Assembly (NCBI GenBank): GCA_018268515.1
Contig: JAFDWK010000066.1
Coordinates: 1 to 63,832 of the forward strand
Reading direction: 5' to 3'
Length of the DNA: 63,832 nt
DNA from: Actinomycetota bacterium
Lineage (GTDB): Bacteria > Actinomycetota > Actinomycetes > Actinomycetales > Microbacteriaceae
The number at the start of each line of letters is the position of its first letter. The first letter of the stretch is position 1. Below, one piece after another: positions 34,565 through 42,744 of this stretch. Made by a program: the position numbers and the translations under genes. The notes under the pieces are model-generated. The model made no database searches, was not told the origin of the DNA, and saw only the letters and a list, made by a program, of their open reading frames with translations.

Positions 34565-34939
34565 ATGATCCAGGGAACCGACACGCGCCGGCCGCCGTCC
34601 GGACCCGGTTGCATGGAGTGCGAGCAGGACGGCGGATGGTGGTTCCACCTGCGCCGTTGCGTCGAATGCGGGCATGTCGGCTGCTGCGACGACTCGCTCG
34701 GGCAGCACGCCACCGCGCACGCGACCGAGACCGGCCACCGCTTCATCCAGAGCTACGAGCCCGGCGAGGAGTGGTTCTGGGACTATCGCACGGAGCAGAT
34801 GGTGGATGGTCCGCAGCTCATGCCGCCCACGAGCCATCCCGCCACGCAGAGCACACCGGGACCGGCCGAACGCGTCCCCGCGGACTGGCAGGAGCAGGTG
34901 CTGCGGGCGAGGACCACGCGAGCCCACGACGCCGGCTGA
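34565..34939 (+). CDS. UBP-type zinc finger protein
   Basis: 124 aa. The first 80 residues form a ZnF-UBP domain: GCMECEQDGG, RRCVECGHVGCCDDSLGQHATAHATETGHRF and the aromatic WFWDY. The Cys and His set for zinc binding is complete. In eukaryotes this fold binds the ubiquitin C-terminus; in bacteria it stands alone or sits with oxidoreductases, and its ligand is unknown. The C-terminus is Pro-rich. It follows an AhpD-like gene by 23 bp, which suggests a redox-linked role. Confidence 0.9.
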   Translation: MIQGTDTRRPPSGPGCMECEQDGGWWFHLRRCVECGHVGCCDDSLGQHATAHATETGHRFIQSYEPGEEWFWDYRTEQMVDGPQLMPPTSHPATQSTPGPAERVPADWQEQVLRARTTRAHDAG

Positions 34940-34981
34940 ACCGGTCCGTGTCGCGCAGGCGAGGACGACACCGGCCGCCCG

Positions 34982-35021
34982 CGAGATCGGCCCGCCGGAG
35001 GGTTCCGGCGGGCCGATCTCG
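34982..35021. terminator. Perfect hairpin terminator
   Basis: 18-bp perfect stem (34982-34999 with 35004-35021) and a GGGT loop between the convergent zinc-finger and msrA genes. Confidence 0.8.
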
Positions 35022-35029
35022 GGGAGGTG

Positions 35030-35587
35030 CTAGCCGATGACCGCGTCGTCCCGGCGCGGCAGCACCCACCCCGCCCGGGGGAAGTGGCAGGTGTAGCCGT
35101 CGGGATAGCGCACCAGGTAGTCCTGGTGCTCGGGCTCGGCCTCCCAGAACGGCCCCTCGGGCTCGATCGTGGTGACGGCCTTGGCGGGCCACAGCCCCGA
35201 GGCGTCGACGTCGGCGATCGTGTCGCGCGCGATGCGCTCCTGCTCGGGCGTGAGCGGGAAGATCGCCGAGCGGTAGCTCGCGCCGATGTCGTTGCCCTGC
35301 CGGTTCAGGGTCGACGGGTCGTGGATCTGGAAGAAGAACGCGAGCACGTCGCGGTACGTCGTCTTCGACGGGTCGAAGACGATCTCCACGGCCTCCGCAT
35401 GCCCGGGGTGATTGCGGTAGGTCGCGTGATCGTTGCTGCCGCCGGTGTATCCGACCCGGGTGCCGAGCACACCGGGCTGACGGCGGATCAGATCCTCCAT
35501 CCCCCAGAAGCAGCCGCCGGCGAGGACGGCGGTCTCGGCGCCCGGGACGCGGGCGATGGATCCGGTGTCGGCGGGTCCGCTGGTCAT
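35030..35587 (-). CDS. msrA: Peptide methionine (S)-S-oxide reductase
   Basis: 185 aa repair enzyme that reduces methionine sulfoxide in proteins. The catalytic Cys is in [11 protein letters not shown], followed by [24 protein letters not shown] and [23 protein letters not shown], all typical. No C-terminal recycling Cys is obvious near the end (DDAVIG), so it may use another thiol donor. The ATG at 35587 has a GAGGAGAA ribosome binding site; the frame to 35701 beyond it has no MsrA features. Confidence 0.95.
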   Translation of the reverse strand: MTSGPADTGSIARVPGAETAVLAGGCFWGMEDLIRRQPGVLGTRVGYTGGSNDHATYRNHPGHAEAVEIVFDPSKTTYRDVLAFFFQIHDPSTLNRQGNDIGASYRSAIFPLTPEQERIARDTIADVDASGLWPAKAVTTIEPEGPFWEAEPEHQDYLVRYPDGYTCHFPRAGWVLPRRDDAVIG

Positions 35588-35761
35588 GATGCGTTCTCCT
35601 CTGCGATGAGCGGGGTGAGGTCCGATGTTCCACGGTAGTCGGTGGGGATCATCGTGATGTTCCTCCTCTGACGCCACAGGCTGCGGCGTCTTCAGGGACA
35701 ACGAGCGACCGGTGCCTTTTGGTCCCGCGAAGCTGTGTGCCGACTGTGAGTTTCCGGCCTC

Positions 35762-37000
35762 TCACGCCATGCGCGGCCGACGCCCGCCCGTGGACAGCAG
35801 CACGACACCGACCGCGAGGCTCAGCACGGACAGGACCGCGAAGGACAGCGTGAAGGACGTTCCGGCCGCGAGGGCGCCGATCGCGAGCGCGCCGATCCCC
35901 GTTCCCGCATCGAACGCGACGTTCCAGGCCGTGCTGGCCAGTCCCTTCGCGTGCTCGCCGGAGAGCTCGAACGCCCGCACGAGCGTGACGTTCTGCATGG
36001 TGCCGAACGCCGTGCCGACGAGGATCGCCCCGGCGACGAGCACGACAGGGCTCGCCTGTCCGGTGAGGCCGGAGATGCTCGACGCGATGGCTCCGAGACC
36101 GACGGCGGCGACCGCGAGCCCCGGCACGATGAACCGATCCGCGCCATGCCGGTCGGCGAGCCCGCCCACCGCCCAGCGCGCGAACGCCGCGGCCGCCGTG
36201 TAGAGGAACAGGGCGACGACGGTGAGCACCGCATCGGGCACGAACTGCGGCGTGAACGTTGTGATGGCCCCGCCGGCGCAGGTGACGGCGGTGAGCGCGA
36301 GGATCGGCGGCCCGAGCCGCACGAGCGCACGGCGGTCCTCACGCGGGCTCTCACGGGGCGCCGGGGCGATTCCTGCTCCGGTCTGCGTGTGCCGGGCGAT
36401 CGCGGTGCCCGCGGCGATGGCGAACGGGATCCCCACGAGCGGCAGCCCCGCGACGGCGAGGGCGACCGGCAGCCCTGCCCGATCGGCGATCCACGGCGCG
36501 ATCGGGGTGAGCACGAGCTGGGCGCCGGCCACCGCGAGCCCGTACGCGCCGATCGCGCGGCCGCGGCGCTCGGGGGCGAACAGCGCGCCGACGGCCGAGG
36601 ATCCGCTCACGGTGACGATGCCGAATCCGATCCCGCGGACGGCGGCGAGGGCGAGGACCTGGCCCGGCGCCGTGGCGAGGATCTCCCCGAGCGCGGGCAG
36701 GCCGAGCAGCGCGCAGGCGAGCGCAAGGCTGACCCGCCAGCCCACCCACGACCGCATCCGCTCCACGACGAGCTGGGTCAGGATCGTGGCCGCCATGAGC
36801 ACGGCGTTGACGAGCCCGGCCAGGAACTCGTCTCCGCCCAGCGCGACCATGTGCATGGGTGCGACCGGAAGCATCACGGCGAACCCCGCGAACGCGAAGG
36901 TCGTCATCGCGAGCAGCGCGGGCATGCCCGGCTCCCGCCAGGCTGGGCCCGCGGGCTTCACGGTCCGCATCGCTTCCCTACGGTCCTGAGCGCTCGTCAC
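35762..37000 (-). CDS. MFS transporter
   Basis: 412 aa with about 12 membrane helices and a central cytoplasmic loop (RHTQTGAGIAPAPRESPREDRR). The motif GRAIGAYGLAVAGAQL in helix 5 resembles the antiporter signature of drug-export MFS pumps. Probable multidrug or metabolite exporter; substrate unknown. The GTG at 37000 is supported by a leaderless -10; a second in-frame ATG at 36970 (MRTVKPAG) is an alternative. Confidence 0.88.
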   Translation of the reverse strand: MTSAQDRREAMRTVKPAGPAWREPGMPALLAMTTFAFAGFAVMLPVAPMHMVALGGDEFLAGLVNAVLMAATILTQLVVERMRSWVGWRVSLALACALLGLPALGEILATAPGQVLALAAVRGIGFGIVTVSGSSAVGALFAPERRGRAIGAYGLAVAGAQLVLTPIAPWIADRAGLPVALAVAGLPLVGIPFAIAAGTAIARHTQTGAGIAPAPRESPREDRRALVRLGPPILALTAVTCAGGAITTFTPQFVPDAVLTVVALFLYTAAAAFARWAVGGLADRHGADRFIVPGLAVAAVGLGAIASSISGLTGQASPVVLVAGAILVGTAFGTMQNVTLVRAFELSGEHAKGLASTAWNVAFDAGTGIGALAIGALAAGTSFTLSFAVLSVLSLAVGVVLLSTGGRRPRMA

Positions 37001-37006
37001 CGCGCC

Positions 37007-37012
37007 ACCTTA
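37007..37012 (-). promoter_or_regulatory. -10 hexamer for leaderless MFS mRNA
   Basis: Minus-strand TAAGGT, 6 nt, then GTG at 37000. Confidence 0.6.
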
Positions 37013-37168
37013 TCGAGTCCATCGCAGGAGCGGATCCGCGGCATGTCGTGGTCGCCGGATGCCGCGCTGACGTGCGGCCGCCCTCCGGCGCCGACGGCGC
37101 AACGTCGACAGCCGTACCCGGGAGTGCCAGAATGCGCCCTACGGGGGGCTGGCCGAGGGGACGTCGGG

Positions 37169-38158
37169 ATGGGCAGCTTCGGGACCGGTGCTCGGACCCG
37201 CCTCCGCCACCACGCGGTCGGCGCGCTGGCGGTGCTCGCCGTACTGCTGACCGCCTGCTCCGGCGGTCATGAGGGTCCCGGACCGACGTCGACACCCACC
37301 GCGACCACGGCGCCGGCAGCCCCGCTCTCGGGCCTGTTCGACGTCGGCGGTGGGCGGCGGATCTCCCTCGAGTGCCGTGGGAGCGGGTCGCCGACGGTCC
37401 TGCTGATCGGGGGCCTCCGTGCCGCCGCGGACTACTGGAATCGCACCGACACGAGGCCGACCACGGTGATGCAGGGGGTCAGCCGCACCGCCCGGGTGTG
37501 CTCCTACGACCGGCCCGGCACCGTGCGTGAGGGAAACGCGTTCAGCCGCTCGGATCCGATCCCCCAGCCGTCCAGCGAGCGTTCCGAGGTCGCCGATCTG
37601 AACGCGCTCCTGGCCGCCGCCGACGTGCGCGGCTCCCTCGTGCTCGTGGGCCACTCCTATGGCGGCTGCATCGCCCGGCTGTACGCGTCGACCTATCCGG
37701 ACCGGGTCGTCGGGATGGTGCTGGTCGACGCGCTCTCCGAGGCGGTCGCGGATGCGATGTCTCCCGATCAGTACGCGGCTCTGCAGACGTCGCAGCAGGT
37801 GCCCGCGGAGGATCTCGTCGCCTATCCGGCGATCGAGCGGCTGGACACGACGGCGGTCAACGAGCAGCTCCGCACGGCGCCGCCGATCCCGGAGATGCCG
37901 CTGACCGTGCTCTCGGCCGATCGGCTGATCGCTCCGCAATGGCAGGCGATGATCGACTCCGGCCAGCTGCCGCCGGGCACCCCGCCCGACCTCGGCGCCG
38001 CAGTGGACGAGGCGCAGAAGGTATCCCAGGACTACCAGGCCCACCTCGTCCCGGGTGCCCAGCACATCACCGACACGCACAGCGGGCACGACATCCCCCT
38101 GGACAACCCCGCGATCGTGATCTCGGCGATCCGGGATGTGGTCGCCCGGGCGCACTGA
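37169..38158 (+). CDS. Lipoprotein alpha/beta hydrolase
   Basis: 329 aa exported enzyme. A lipobox LLTAC places the lipidated Cys at residue 30, after an Arg-rich start and hydrophobic core. A Thr/Pro linker leads to an alpha/beta hydrolase fold with the oxyanion region VLLIGGLRAAADYW and the nucleophile Ser in VGHSYGGCIAR. The acid and base follow late (HITDTHSGHDIPLDNP holds the likely His). GAGGGG lies 8 nt before the ATG; the frame upstream to 35951 is antisense to the MFS gene. Substrate unknown; an esterase or haloperoxidase-like activity is possible. Confidence 0.88.
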   Translation: MGSFGTGARTRLRHHAVGALAVLAVLLTACSGGHEGPGPTSTPTATTAPAAPLSGLFDVGGGRRISLECRGSGSPTVLLIGGLRAAADYWNRTDTRPTTVMQGVSRTARVCSYDRPGTVREGNAFSRSDPIPQPSSERSEVADLNALLAAADVRGSLVLVGHSYGGCIARLYASTYPDRVVGMVLVDALSEAVADAMSPDQYAALQTSQQVPAEDLVAYPAIERLDTTAVNEQLRTAPPIPEMPLTVLSADRLIAPQWQAMIDSGQLPPGTPPDLGAAVDEAQKVSQDYQAHLVPGAQHITDTHSGHDIPLDNPAIVISAIRDVVARAH

Positions 38159-38181
38159 GTCCGGCGGCGCCGCAGAGCCTG

Positions 38182-39009
38182 TCAGCCGGCCGCGATCCAG
38201 GGCCGGGTGAACCCGAGCACCCGGCTGCCGTCGAGGTCGGCGAGCGACACCCCCGCGAAGGCCGTCGCGCCCTCCGAGCTCTGCCAGCGGAAGCGGTACT
38301 CGTCCGACATCACCGCCGCGGCGATCGCCGCCCCCGCGGACTCGGGCTTCTGCGCGTTCGCGAACGCGCCTGCGGTCCGGCCCACATATGCGTCGAGCAG
38401 CGCCGCATACGGACCGCCGGCCTCGGGGCGCACGACGTTGCCGACGAACGAACTGGACACGGCGGCCGGCTCGATCACGCCGACCCTGATGCCGAAGCGC
38501 TCGGCGACCACGGCGAGGGACTGCATGAACCCCTCCACCGCGAACTTCGCGCCGCAGTAGGCATCGGCGAAGGGCTGGCCGACGGTGCCGCCAACGCTCG
38601 TCACGGTGAGGATGCGGCCGCTGCCGCGCTCGCGCATCCCGGGAAACACGAGCTTGGTGAGGTTCACCGGGGCGAGGTAGTTGATGTCCAGCTGGTCCTG
38701 CACCTGTCGCATGCTCAGCTGCTCCGCCGTGGCGACACTGCCCTGGCCGGCGTTGTTCACGAGCACCTCGACCCCGCCGTGCTCGGCCTCGAGGTCGGCG
38801 ACCAGCCGTGCGGCGGCAGCATGGTCCACGACGTCGAGCGCACGCACATCGACGTCGACACCGGCCGCCGCGGCGGCTTCCTGCAGCGGCCCCGCGCGGC
38901 GCACGTCACGCATGGTCGCGACGACATGCAGCCCCCTCCACGCGAGTTCGACGGCGGCATGCAGCCCCATGCCGGAGGAGGTTCCCGTGATCAGCGCGAC
39001 GTCGGCCAT
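38182..39009 (-). CDS. Short-chain dehydrogenase/reductase
   Basis: 275 aa classical SDR. The cofactor loop is TGTSSGMGLHAA, NNAG is present, and the catalytic residues are Ser in TSVGG and Tyr/Lys in YCGAKFAVEG. NAD(P) preference is not certain, but R in MRDVRRAGPL suggests NADPH. The start has a leaderless -10 (TAGTGT at 39021-39016). It follows the tetR gene by 75 bp on the same strand and may be read through from it. Confidence 0.92.
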   Translation of the reverse strand: MADVALITGTSSGMGLHAAVELAWRGLHVVATMRDVRRAGPLQEAAAAAGVDVDVRALDVVDHAAAARLVADLEAEHGGVEVLVNNAGQGSVATAEQLSMRQVQDQLDINYLAPVNLTKLVFPGMRERGSGRILTVTSVGGTVGQPFADAYCGAKFAVEGFMQSLAVVAERFGIRVGVIEPAAVSSSFVGNVVRPEAGGPYAALLDAYVGRTAGAFANAQKPESAGAAIAAAVMSDEYRFRWQSSEGATAFAGVSLADLDGSRVLGFTRPWIAAG

Positions 39010-39015
39010 GCGAGA

Positions 39016-39021
39016 ACACTA
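39016..39021 (-). promoter_or_regulatory. -10 hexamer for leaderless SDR mRNA
   Basis: Minus-strand TAGTGT, 6 nt, then ATG at 39009. Confidence 0.55.
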
Positions 39022-39084
39022 TGCCGCTTCCGCCACCCATGGCCCCTTCGCCCGAGGGGATTCGGGCCGGAGCCCGGAACGGGC

Positions 39085-39711
39085 TCAGCCGCGTGACACC
39101 GCGGCGGACGCCGTCAGGTCGTTCCACCCGATCATGGCGCAGAGGATGCCCTCTTCCAGCTCCGAACGAGTGGCCCCGTCCCGCGCTTGAACCGACAGAC
39201 CCTGCATCACCGTGGTGAAGAATCGGGCGACCCCGTCGATGCCGTCGGCGCGCAGGCCGAGCTCGCCTTCGTCGACTCCGCGGGCGATCCGGCCCCGGAT
39301 CGCGGCGAACTGCGAGCGGCGGATGTCCGCCAGGAACTCTCGGACCGCGTGGTTCTCGACGCTGCCCGTCGGCGCCGCGAGGATCAGCATGCAATAGTGC
39401 GGCGCATCAGGCCTCGTGACCTGATCCGCGGTCGCGCGCAGCATGGCGAGGATCGAATCCCGCGTGGATCCGTGCTCGTCCAGCGCCGCCCGGGGCGGGG
39501 CTCCCGCGGTCCGCCCGTACAGGGTCATCACCTCCCGGAACAGGTCGGCCTTGGTGCCGAAACATGCGTAGATGCTCGCCGAGGCGATGCCCATCGCCTC
39601 GGCCAGGTCGCTGAGCGAGGTGCCCTCGTAACCACGGGCCCAGAACACCTCGAGCGCCTGCTGCAGAGCGGTGTCGGGGTCGAAGGTGCGCGGTCTGCCA
39701 CGGCCGGTCAT
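39085..39711 (-). CDS. TetR-family transcriptional repressor
   Basis: 208 aa. The N-terminal helix-turn-helix is typical (ALQQALEVFWARGYEGTSLSDLAEAMGIASASIYACFGTKADLF, in overlapping parts). The C-terminal ligand domain is helical. The ATG at 39711 follows AGGAGG by 7 nt; an extension to 39744 is unsupported. It is divergent from a quinone oxidoreductase, and the 108 bp between the starts hold two related palindromes that overlap both transcription start regions, so it should repress itself and the oxidoreductase until an electrophile or quinone-like ligand binds. The ligand is inferred, not known. Confidence 0.92.
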   Translation of the reverse strand: MTGRGRPRTFDPDTALQQALEVFWARGYEGTSLSDLAEAMGIASASIYACFGTKADLFREVMTLYGRTAGAPPRAALDEHGSTRDSILAMLRATADQVTRPDAPHYCMLILAAPTGSVENHAVREFLADIRRSQFAAIRGRIARGVDEGELGLRADGIDGVARFFTTVMQGLSVQARDGATRSELEEGILCAMIGWNDLTASAAVSRG

Positions 39712-39724
39712 CGACTCGCCTCCT

Positions 39725-39745
39725 ATTGTTTGTCGTTCGATCAAT
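39725..39745. promoter_or_regulatory. Second, weaker TetR operator
   Basis: ATTGTTTGTC-G-TTCGATCAAT shares the TTGTTTGTC half-site with the strong operator, but its other arm is degenerate. It covers the start region of the tetR transcript; a minus-strand -10 TAAAAT lies at 39749-39744. Confidence 0.55.
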
Positions 39746-39775
39746 TTTAGCCTTGAGCCCGCGCGGAGTCGGTGC

Positions 39776-39781
39776 TAATTT
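39776..39781 (+). promoter_or_regulatory. -10 of the quinone oxidoreductase promoter
   Basis: TAATTT directly before the strong operator, so repressor binding would cover the transcription start. Confidence 0.5.
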
Positions 39782-39803
39782 TTGTTTGTCAATCGACAAA
39801 CAA
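39782..39803. promoter_or_regulatory. Strong TetR-type operator palindrome
   Basis: Perfect 9-bp arms TTGTTTGTC and GACAAACAA around a 4-nt centre, immediately upstream of the oxidoreductase start. Confidence 0.75.
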
Positions 39804-39819
39804 TTTGAGGAGCGATGAC

Positions 39820-40818
39820 ATGGACACTTCCGCAACGATGCGCGCTCTGCGTCAGGAATCCCTCGACGGCCCAGACGGCCTCCGCCTGATCGAGGATGCG
39901 CCCGTACCGGATCCCGGTCCCGACGAGATCCTGATCAGGATCGTCGCGGCAGGCGTCAACTTCGTCGACATCTCCCAATCCCGCGGCCTGGCGGCGAACG
40001 GATCGCGTCCGCCATACATCGCCGGGATCGAGGGCGCCGGCGAGATCGTCGCCGTCGGCGCGAACGTCGCCGACCTGCGACCGGGCGCGCATGTGGTCGG
40101 GGCGAGCATCGCCGGCGGCGCCTTCGCGGAGTACCTGGCCCTTCCTGCTGCGGCTGCGATGCCGGTGCCGCCCGGCTGGACCGACGCACAGGCGCTGGGC
40201 ATGGCGGTCTCCTGGCCGACCGCGGTGGCCGCCCTCAGGCAGCTGGGCCGGATCGAGCCCGGGCAGACCGTCCTGATCCACGCCGCCGCCGGCGCCACCG
40301 GTCAGACCGCCGTGCGGATCGCCAAGCATGACGGCGCCACGGTGATCGGCGTCGCCTCACCCGACAAGCACGACGTGGTGCGCGCGCTCGGGGCGGACCA
40401 CGTCGTCGATGCCCGAAGCGACGACATGATCGCCGAGATCCTGGGCCTGACCGCGGGCGCCGGGGTCGACCTGGTCCTGGAGTCCGTGGGCGGCCGCAGC
40501 CTCGCAGCGAGCCTCGCCGTCGCGAGACCAGTCACGGGACGGGTCGTCGTCTTCGGTCTCCCCGGCGGCGAGGCATCGATCACCAACTGGGATCTGGTGT
40601 ACCGGCACCAGGTGCAGGTGATCGGGCTGAACATCGGGATCCTCATCCAGCGGGCACCGCAGATCTTCGGAGAGGTCATGGGAGACCTGTTCGCGCTCGT
40701 CGCAGCCGGCGTGCTCGGTCCGAGCGCCCCTGCCGTCCACTCCCTTGCGGACGGCCCGCGGGTCCTCGCCGATCTCGAGGGCCGTCGCACCGTCGGGCGG
40801 CTCGCGCTCGTGCCCTGA
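39820..40818 (+). CDS. NADPH:quinone oxidoreductase (zinc-free MDR family)
   Basis: 332 aa. The MDR Rossmann motif HAAAGATGQTAVRIAK is intact, preceded by VDISQSRG and the substrate-lobe GIEGAGEIVAVG. Zinc ligands of alcohol dehydrogenases are absent. It reduces quinones or other electrophiles with NADPH. The ATG at 39820 has GAGGAG 7 nt upstream; the longer frame from 39772 runs through the operator. Regulated by the divergent TetR protein, presumably induced by its own substrates. Confidence 0.93.
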   Translation: MDTSATMRALRQESLDGPDGLRLIEDAPVPDPGPDEILIRIVAAGVNFVDISQSRGLAANGSRPPYIAGIEGAGEIVAVGANVADLRPGAHVVGASIAGGAFAEYLALPAAAAMPVPPGWTDAQALGMAVSWPTAVAALRQLGRIEPGQTVLIHAAAGATGQTAVRIAKHDGATVIGVASPDKHDVVRALGADHVVDARSDDMIAEILGLTAGAGVDLVLESVGGRSLAASLAVARPVTGRVVVFGLPGGEASITNWDLVYRHQVQVIGLNIGILIQRAPQIFGEVMGDLFALVAAGVLGPSAPAVHSLADGPRVLADLEGRRTVGRLALVP

Positions 40819-41011
40819 CCGGCGACGGCCCCCTCGGCCCGGACGGCGACTCTGCCAGCCTGCGCTCATCGAGAAGGATCCGCGCCGTCTGGGGCGAGCG
40901 GGAGAACCGGGGATCAATGAGAAGAGCATCGTCGCTCCCCCGAAGCCCGGCATGCGCACGAAGGCGGTCCCGGTGTTCGGGAGCGTGTTCAGCGTCTCAG
41001 GGTGAGCCCGA

Positions 41012-41725
41012 TCAGGCGCCGCCGTCTCGCCGCCATGGCCCCCAGTGCGGCGGCGGGCCCGGGCTCGGACTCCGCGGCGCATAGGTGCGCCAGGCCGACA
41101 CGTAGCGGTATCCGGCGTACCAGACCCCTGCCGCCACGATGCACAGCCCGATCAGCACCCCAACGGCGACCGCGACGATCAGCGGCACCCCGAGCGTCGC
41201 GCAGAGCCCGCCCGCGAACATCCCGGTGACGGTCGCATTCACGAGGACGCTCAGCATCGTCGACGACCCCAGCACCTGCTCCGCTCCGCTCCTGTGCCGG
41301 AAGAACGAGTACGTCACGCGCATGCCGAGCTCGTCGTCGTGCGTCGACGCGAGGAAGACCTCTGCCGCGACCGGATCCACCTCCGCGTAGGCGCCGCGGA
41401 TCCGATTCATCGCCGTGACGTACATGAAATCCTCCTCCGAGACGGCCAGTACGCGCATCAGCGTCAGCAAGCCGACCGCGGCGAGGAACCCGAGGATCCC
41501 GAGTGCCGCGGGAGGGAACCAGTCCGCGAAATGCGAGGCCTGTCCGAGCAGCCCGATCGTCACCAGCCCGGCGGAGACGAGGGTGAGGTGGATCGTGATG
41601 CGGGTGAGCACCTCGCCCTGCGCGGTGCTACGTGCGGCGAGCAGTCCCCAGTGCTCGGTCGCGAGGATCTGCAGCCGACGCGCCAAGGCCGCATCTGTGG
41701 TGCCATCGCCGCCATCCGTCGCCAT
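41012..41725 (-). CDS. Predicted membrane protein
   Basis: About 237 aa with four membrane helices in two pairs (LVSAGLVTIGLL and ALGILGFLAAVGLLTLM; MLSVLVNATVTGMFAGGL and VAVAVGVLIGLCIVAAGVW). A cytoplasmic middle section (NRIRGAYAEVDPVAAEVFL) separates the pairs and the C-terminus is Pro-rich. No family is recognised with certainty. The ATG at 41725 (MATDGGDG) is chosen over the longer frame to 41779, but neither has a ribosome binding site. It is divergent from the DoxX gene across the iron box, so it could share its control. Confidence 0.75.
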   Translation of the reverse strand: MATDGGDGTTDAALARRLQILATEHWGLLAARSTAQGEVLTRITIHLTLVSAGLVTIGLLGQASHFADWFPPAALGILGFLAAVGLLTLMRVLAVSEEDFMYVTAMNRIRGAYAEVDPVAAEVFLASTHDDELGMRVTYSFFRHRSGAEQVLGSSTMLSVLVNATVTGMFAGGLCATLGVPLIVAVAVGVLIGLCIVAAGVWYAGYRYVSAWRTYAPRSPSPGPPPHWGPWRRDGGA

Positions 41726-41786
41726 GATCCATGGTCCCACTGCGGTGACCCGGACGACAGGGATCCGCCCCGGCCGCATTCCCTCA

Positions 41787-41805
41787 TTAGGTAAGCCTCA
41801 CCTAA
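41787..41805. promoter_or_regulatory. DtxR/IdeR iron box
   Basis: TTAGGTAAGCCTCACCTAA, 19 bp, matches the consensus TTAGGTwAGsCTwACCTAA at all but one position. It lies just before a candidate -10 TAGGAT (41812-41817) of the DoxX gene, so iron-loaded repressor would block that promoter. It may also act on the divergent membrane-protein gene. Confidence 0.85.
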
Positions 41806-41850
41806 TCTGAATAGGATGCGAAGCGACCGGTATATCCCCTACTCAGAGAT

Positions 41851-42438
41851 ATGAGAATGAGCACGACTGCTGCGCCCCTCTCCACTTCGAACGCCGCTCC
41901 GGCCACCGCGCACCCCCTGGCGCTGCGCCTCCGGATCGTGTGGCCCCTGCTCCGCATCGCGATGTCGCTGATCTTCCTCTGGGCGTTTCTCGACAAGACC
42001 TTCGCGCTCGGGTTCGCGACGGGGCGTGACGCCGAGACGGGAGCAGTGAAGGTTCTCGGCCCCGCCGCCTGGGTCGCCGGAGCATCCCCGACCAGCGGGT
42101 TCCTCCAATACGGCACGAGCGGCCCTCTCGCACCACAGTTCGCCGCACTCGCGGGCAACCCCGCCATCGACTGGTTGTTCATGCTCGGCATGGGCGGCGT
42201 CGGCATCGCCCTGCTGCTGGGCATCGCCACCCGCCTCGCGACCGTGGGCGGAGTGACCCTCATGCTGCTGCTGGGGCTCGCGACCTGGCAGAGCGAGAAC
42301 AACCCGATCGTGAACGAACACCTCATCTACGCGCTCGTCCTCGTCGCGCTCGCGATCCAGCCCGAGACGCGGCGATGGAGCCTGGATCCGATCTGGCGAC
42401 GTCTCCCGCTCGTGCACCGCGCACCCCTCCGGCGCTGA
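41851..42438 (+). CDS. DoxX-like membrane protein under an iron box
   Basis: 195 aa with four membrane helices (WPLLRIAMSLIFLWAFLDKTF, WLFMLGMGGVGIALLLGI, TVGGVTLMLLLGLATW, HLIYALVLVALAI). The overall plan is the DoxX/terminal oxidase small-subunit-like family, which is linked to quinone or thiol redox. The ATG at 41851 or 41857; neither has a clear ribosome binding site. The upstream DtxR/IdeR box predicts expression only in iron shortage, an unusual setting for a DoxX protein. No siderophore or heme genes are adjacent. Role unproven. Confidence 0.82.
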   Translation: MRMSTTAAPLSTSNAAPATAHPLALRLRIVWPLLRIAMSLIFLWAFLDKTFALGFATGRDAETGAVKVLGPAAWVAGASPTSGFLQYGTSGPLAPQFAALAGNPAIDWLFMLGMGGVGIALLLGIATRLATVGGVTLMLLLGLATWQSENNPIVNEHLIYALVLVALAIQPETRRWSLDPIWRRLPLVHRAPLRR

Positions 42439-42505
42439 GGGCGCCGGAACGTCGCGGATCGTCGCTGCGGTCCTTCCTCGGCACGAGCCACGAGGTGGCG
42501 CGACA

Positions 42506-42547
42506 AAGGGATGAGGCCCGATCCGAATGGATCGGGCCTCATCCCTT
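42506..42547. terminator. Perfect hairpin terminator for tRNA-Pro and DoxX gene
   Basis: 19-bp perfect stem (42506-42524 with 42529-42547) with a GAAT loop. It starts 4 bp beyond the tRNA 3' end and ends with CCCTTTG on the tRNA strand. Confidence 0.85.
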
Positions 42548-42551
42548 GATG

Positions 42552-42625
<74 letters not shown>

Positions 42626-42732
42626 TGGACGACCGCGCCGGAGCGCGGGCAACTCCCCTATCGTAGCCGACTCCCGGACGGTCTGCGAAACCGGCGGGGC
42701 CCGGGCGCGGCGCGGACGTCGGCGGCCCCGCG

Positions 42733-42738
42733 TAGGGT
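42733..42738 (+). promoter_or_regulatory. -10 hexamer for leaderless GNAT mRNA
   Basis: TAGGGT, 6 nt, then ATG at 42745. Confidence 0.6.
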
Positions 42739-42744
42739 CGGACC

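Noticed and set aside
40819-41011. Short frames between the oxidoreductase and the membrane protein gene
   Set aside because: No start signal or protein-like composition; treated as a plain convergent gap without a clear hairpin.
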